A stretch of DNA of 5,786 bases from Dehalococcoidia bacterium (lineage in GTDB: Bacteria > Chloroflexota > Dehalococcoidia > Lucifugimonadales > Lucifugimonadaceae): contig JAAXHR010000439.1 in the NCBI GenBank assembly GCA_012270805.1, positions 1 through 5,786 on the forward strand, given 5' to 3'. The notes under the pieces were generated by a model. The model was given only the letters and a program-made list of their open reading frames with translations. It did no database searches and was not told the origin of the DNA. Positions 5,734 through 5,786 of the stretch are shown piece by piece. Numbering within the stretch: the stretch's first letter is position 1; each line of letters begins with the position of its first letter. Made by a program: the position numbers and the translations under genes.

Positions 5734-5786
5734 AAATGGGCTACGCCGTGAACGACACGCGGACTACCTTCGCAATGAATCACTAC

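Larger units (their letters stand above)
5495..5786. repeat. Giant near-perfect palindrome (inverted repeat) at the window's right edge
   Basis: The left arm 5495-5639 (145 nt) is the reverse complement of the right arm 5644-5786 (143 nt), with only ACCA (5640-5643) between. In a base-by-base check the only difference is a TC dinucleotide at 5549-5550 in the left arm that has no partner on the right (between 5732 and 5733). The left arm starts in the stop codon region of dehydrogenase C and the right arm ends at the last base of the window, so the true extent may be longer. No gene is supported in 5499-5786. No T-tract follows the stem, so it is not a standard terminator. It may be a genuine inverted duplication or a fold-back artefact. 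Confidence 0.95.

Overview
The window looks like a moderately GC-rich bacterial chromosome fragment, with Shine-Dalgarno sites, short intergenic gaps and no introns. It carries a small catabolic-looking gene cluster. The gene families and the two kinds of dispersed intergenic repeat remind me of uncultivated environmental bacteria such as SAR202-like Chloroflexota or Poribacteria. That is an impression from memory, not something the sequence proves.

Layout. Positions 1-616 (minus) hold the N-terminal 205 codons of an HpcH/HpaI-type aldolase/citrate lyase family protein that runs off the left edge. Positions 617-852 are a non-coding gap with two degenerate copies of a C-rich/G-rich hairpin repeat and a possible promoter for the aldolase. 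Positions 853-1929 (minus) encode a complete Ldh2-type (malate/L-lactate/ureidoglycolate family) NAD(P)-dependent 2-hydroxyacid dehydrogenase with a TTG start. Positions 1930-2111 form a divergent intergenic region with weak promoter-like hexamers, one operator-like dyad and a hairpin directly upstream of the next ribosome binding site. Positions 2112-5498 (plus) hold three tandem zinc-dependent medium-chain alcohol/polyol dehydrogenase paralogs, here called A, B and C, each about 80% identical to the others by hand count and spaced 45 and 15 bases apart. Positions 5495-5786 form a nearly perfect giant palindrome with arms of 145 and 143 nt and a 4-nt loop. It begins at the stop codon of the third dehydrogenase and runs exactly to the right edge.

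How the genes may work together. All five proteins belong to families acting on hydroxy, keto or aldehyde compounds: three NAD-type zinc dehydrogenases, one 2-hydroxyacid/2-oxoacid dehydrogenase and one aldolase-like lyase. A reasonable inference is a catabolic module for a sugar acid, polyol or hydroxyacid. In it the dehydrogenases would oxidise hydroxyl groups, the lyase would cleave a 2-oxo acid, and Ldh2 would interconvert 2-hydroxy and 2-oxo acids. The substrate cannot be read from the sequence. The most unusual points are the tandem dehydrogenase triplet, whose differences cluster near the expected substrate pocket; the aldolase-like protein that keeps the Asp/His pair but appears to lack the usual substrate-binding Arg; and the terminal palindrome, which is either a real large inverted repeat or a fold-back assembly/amplification artefact.
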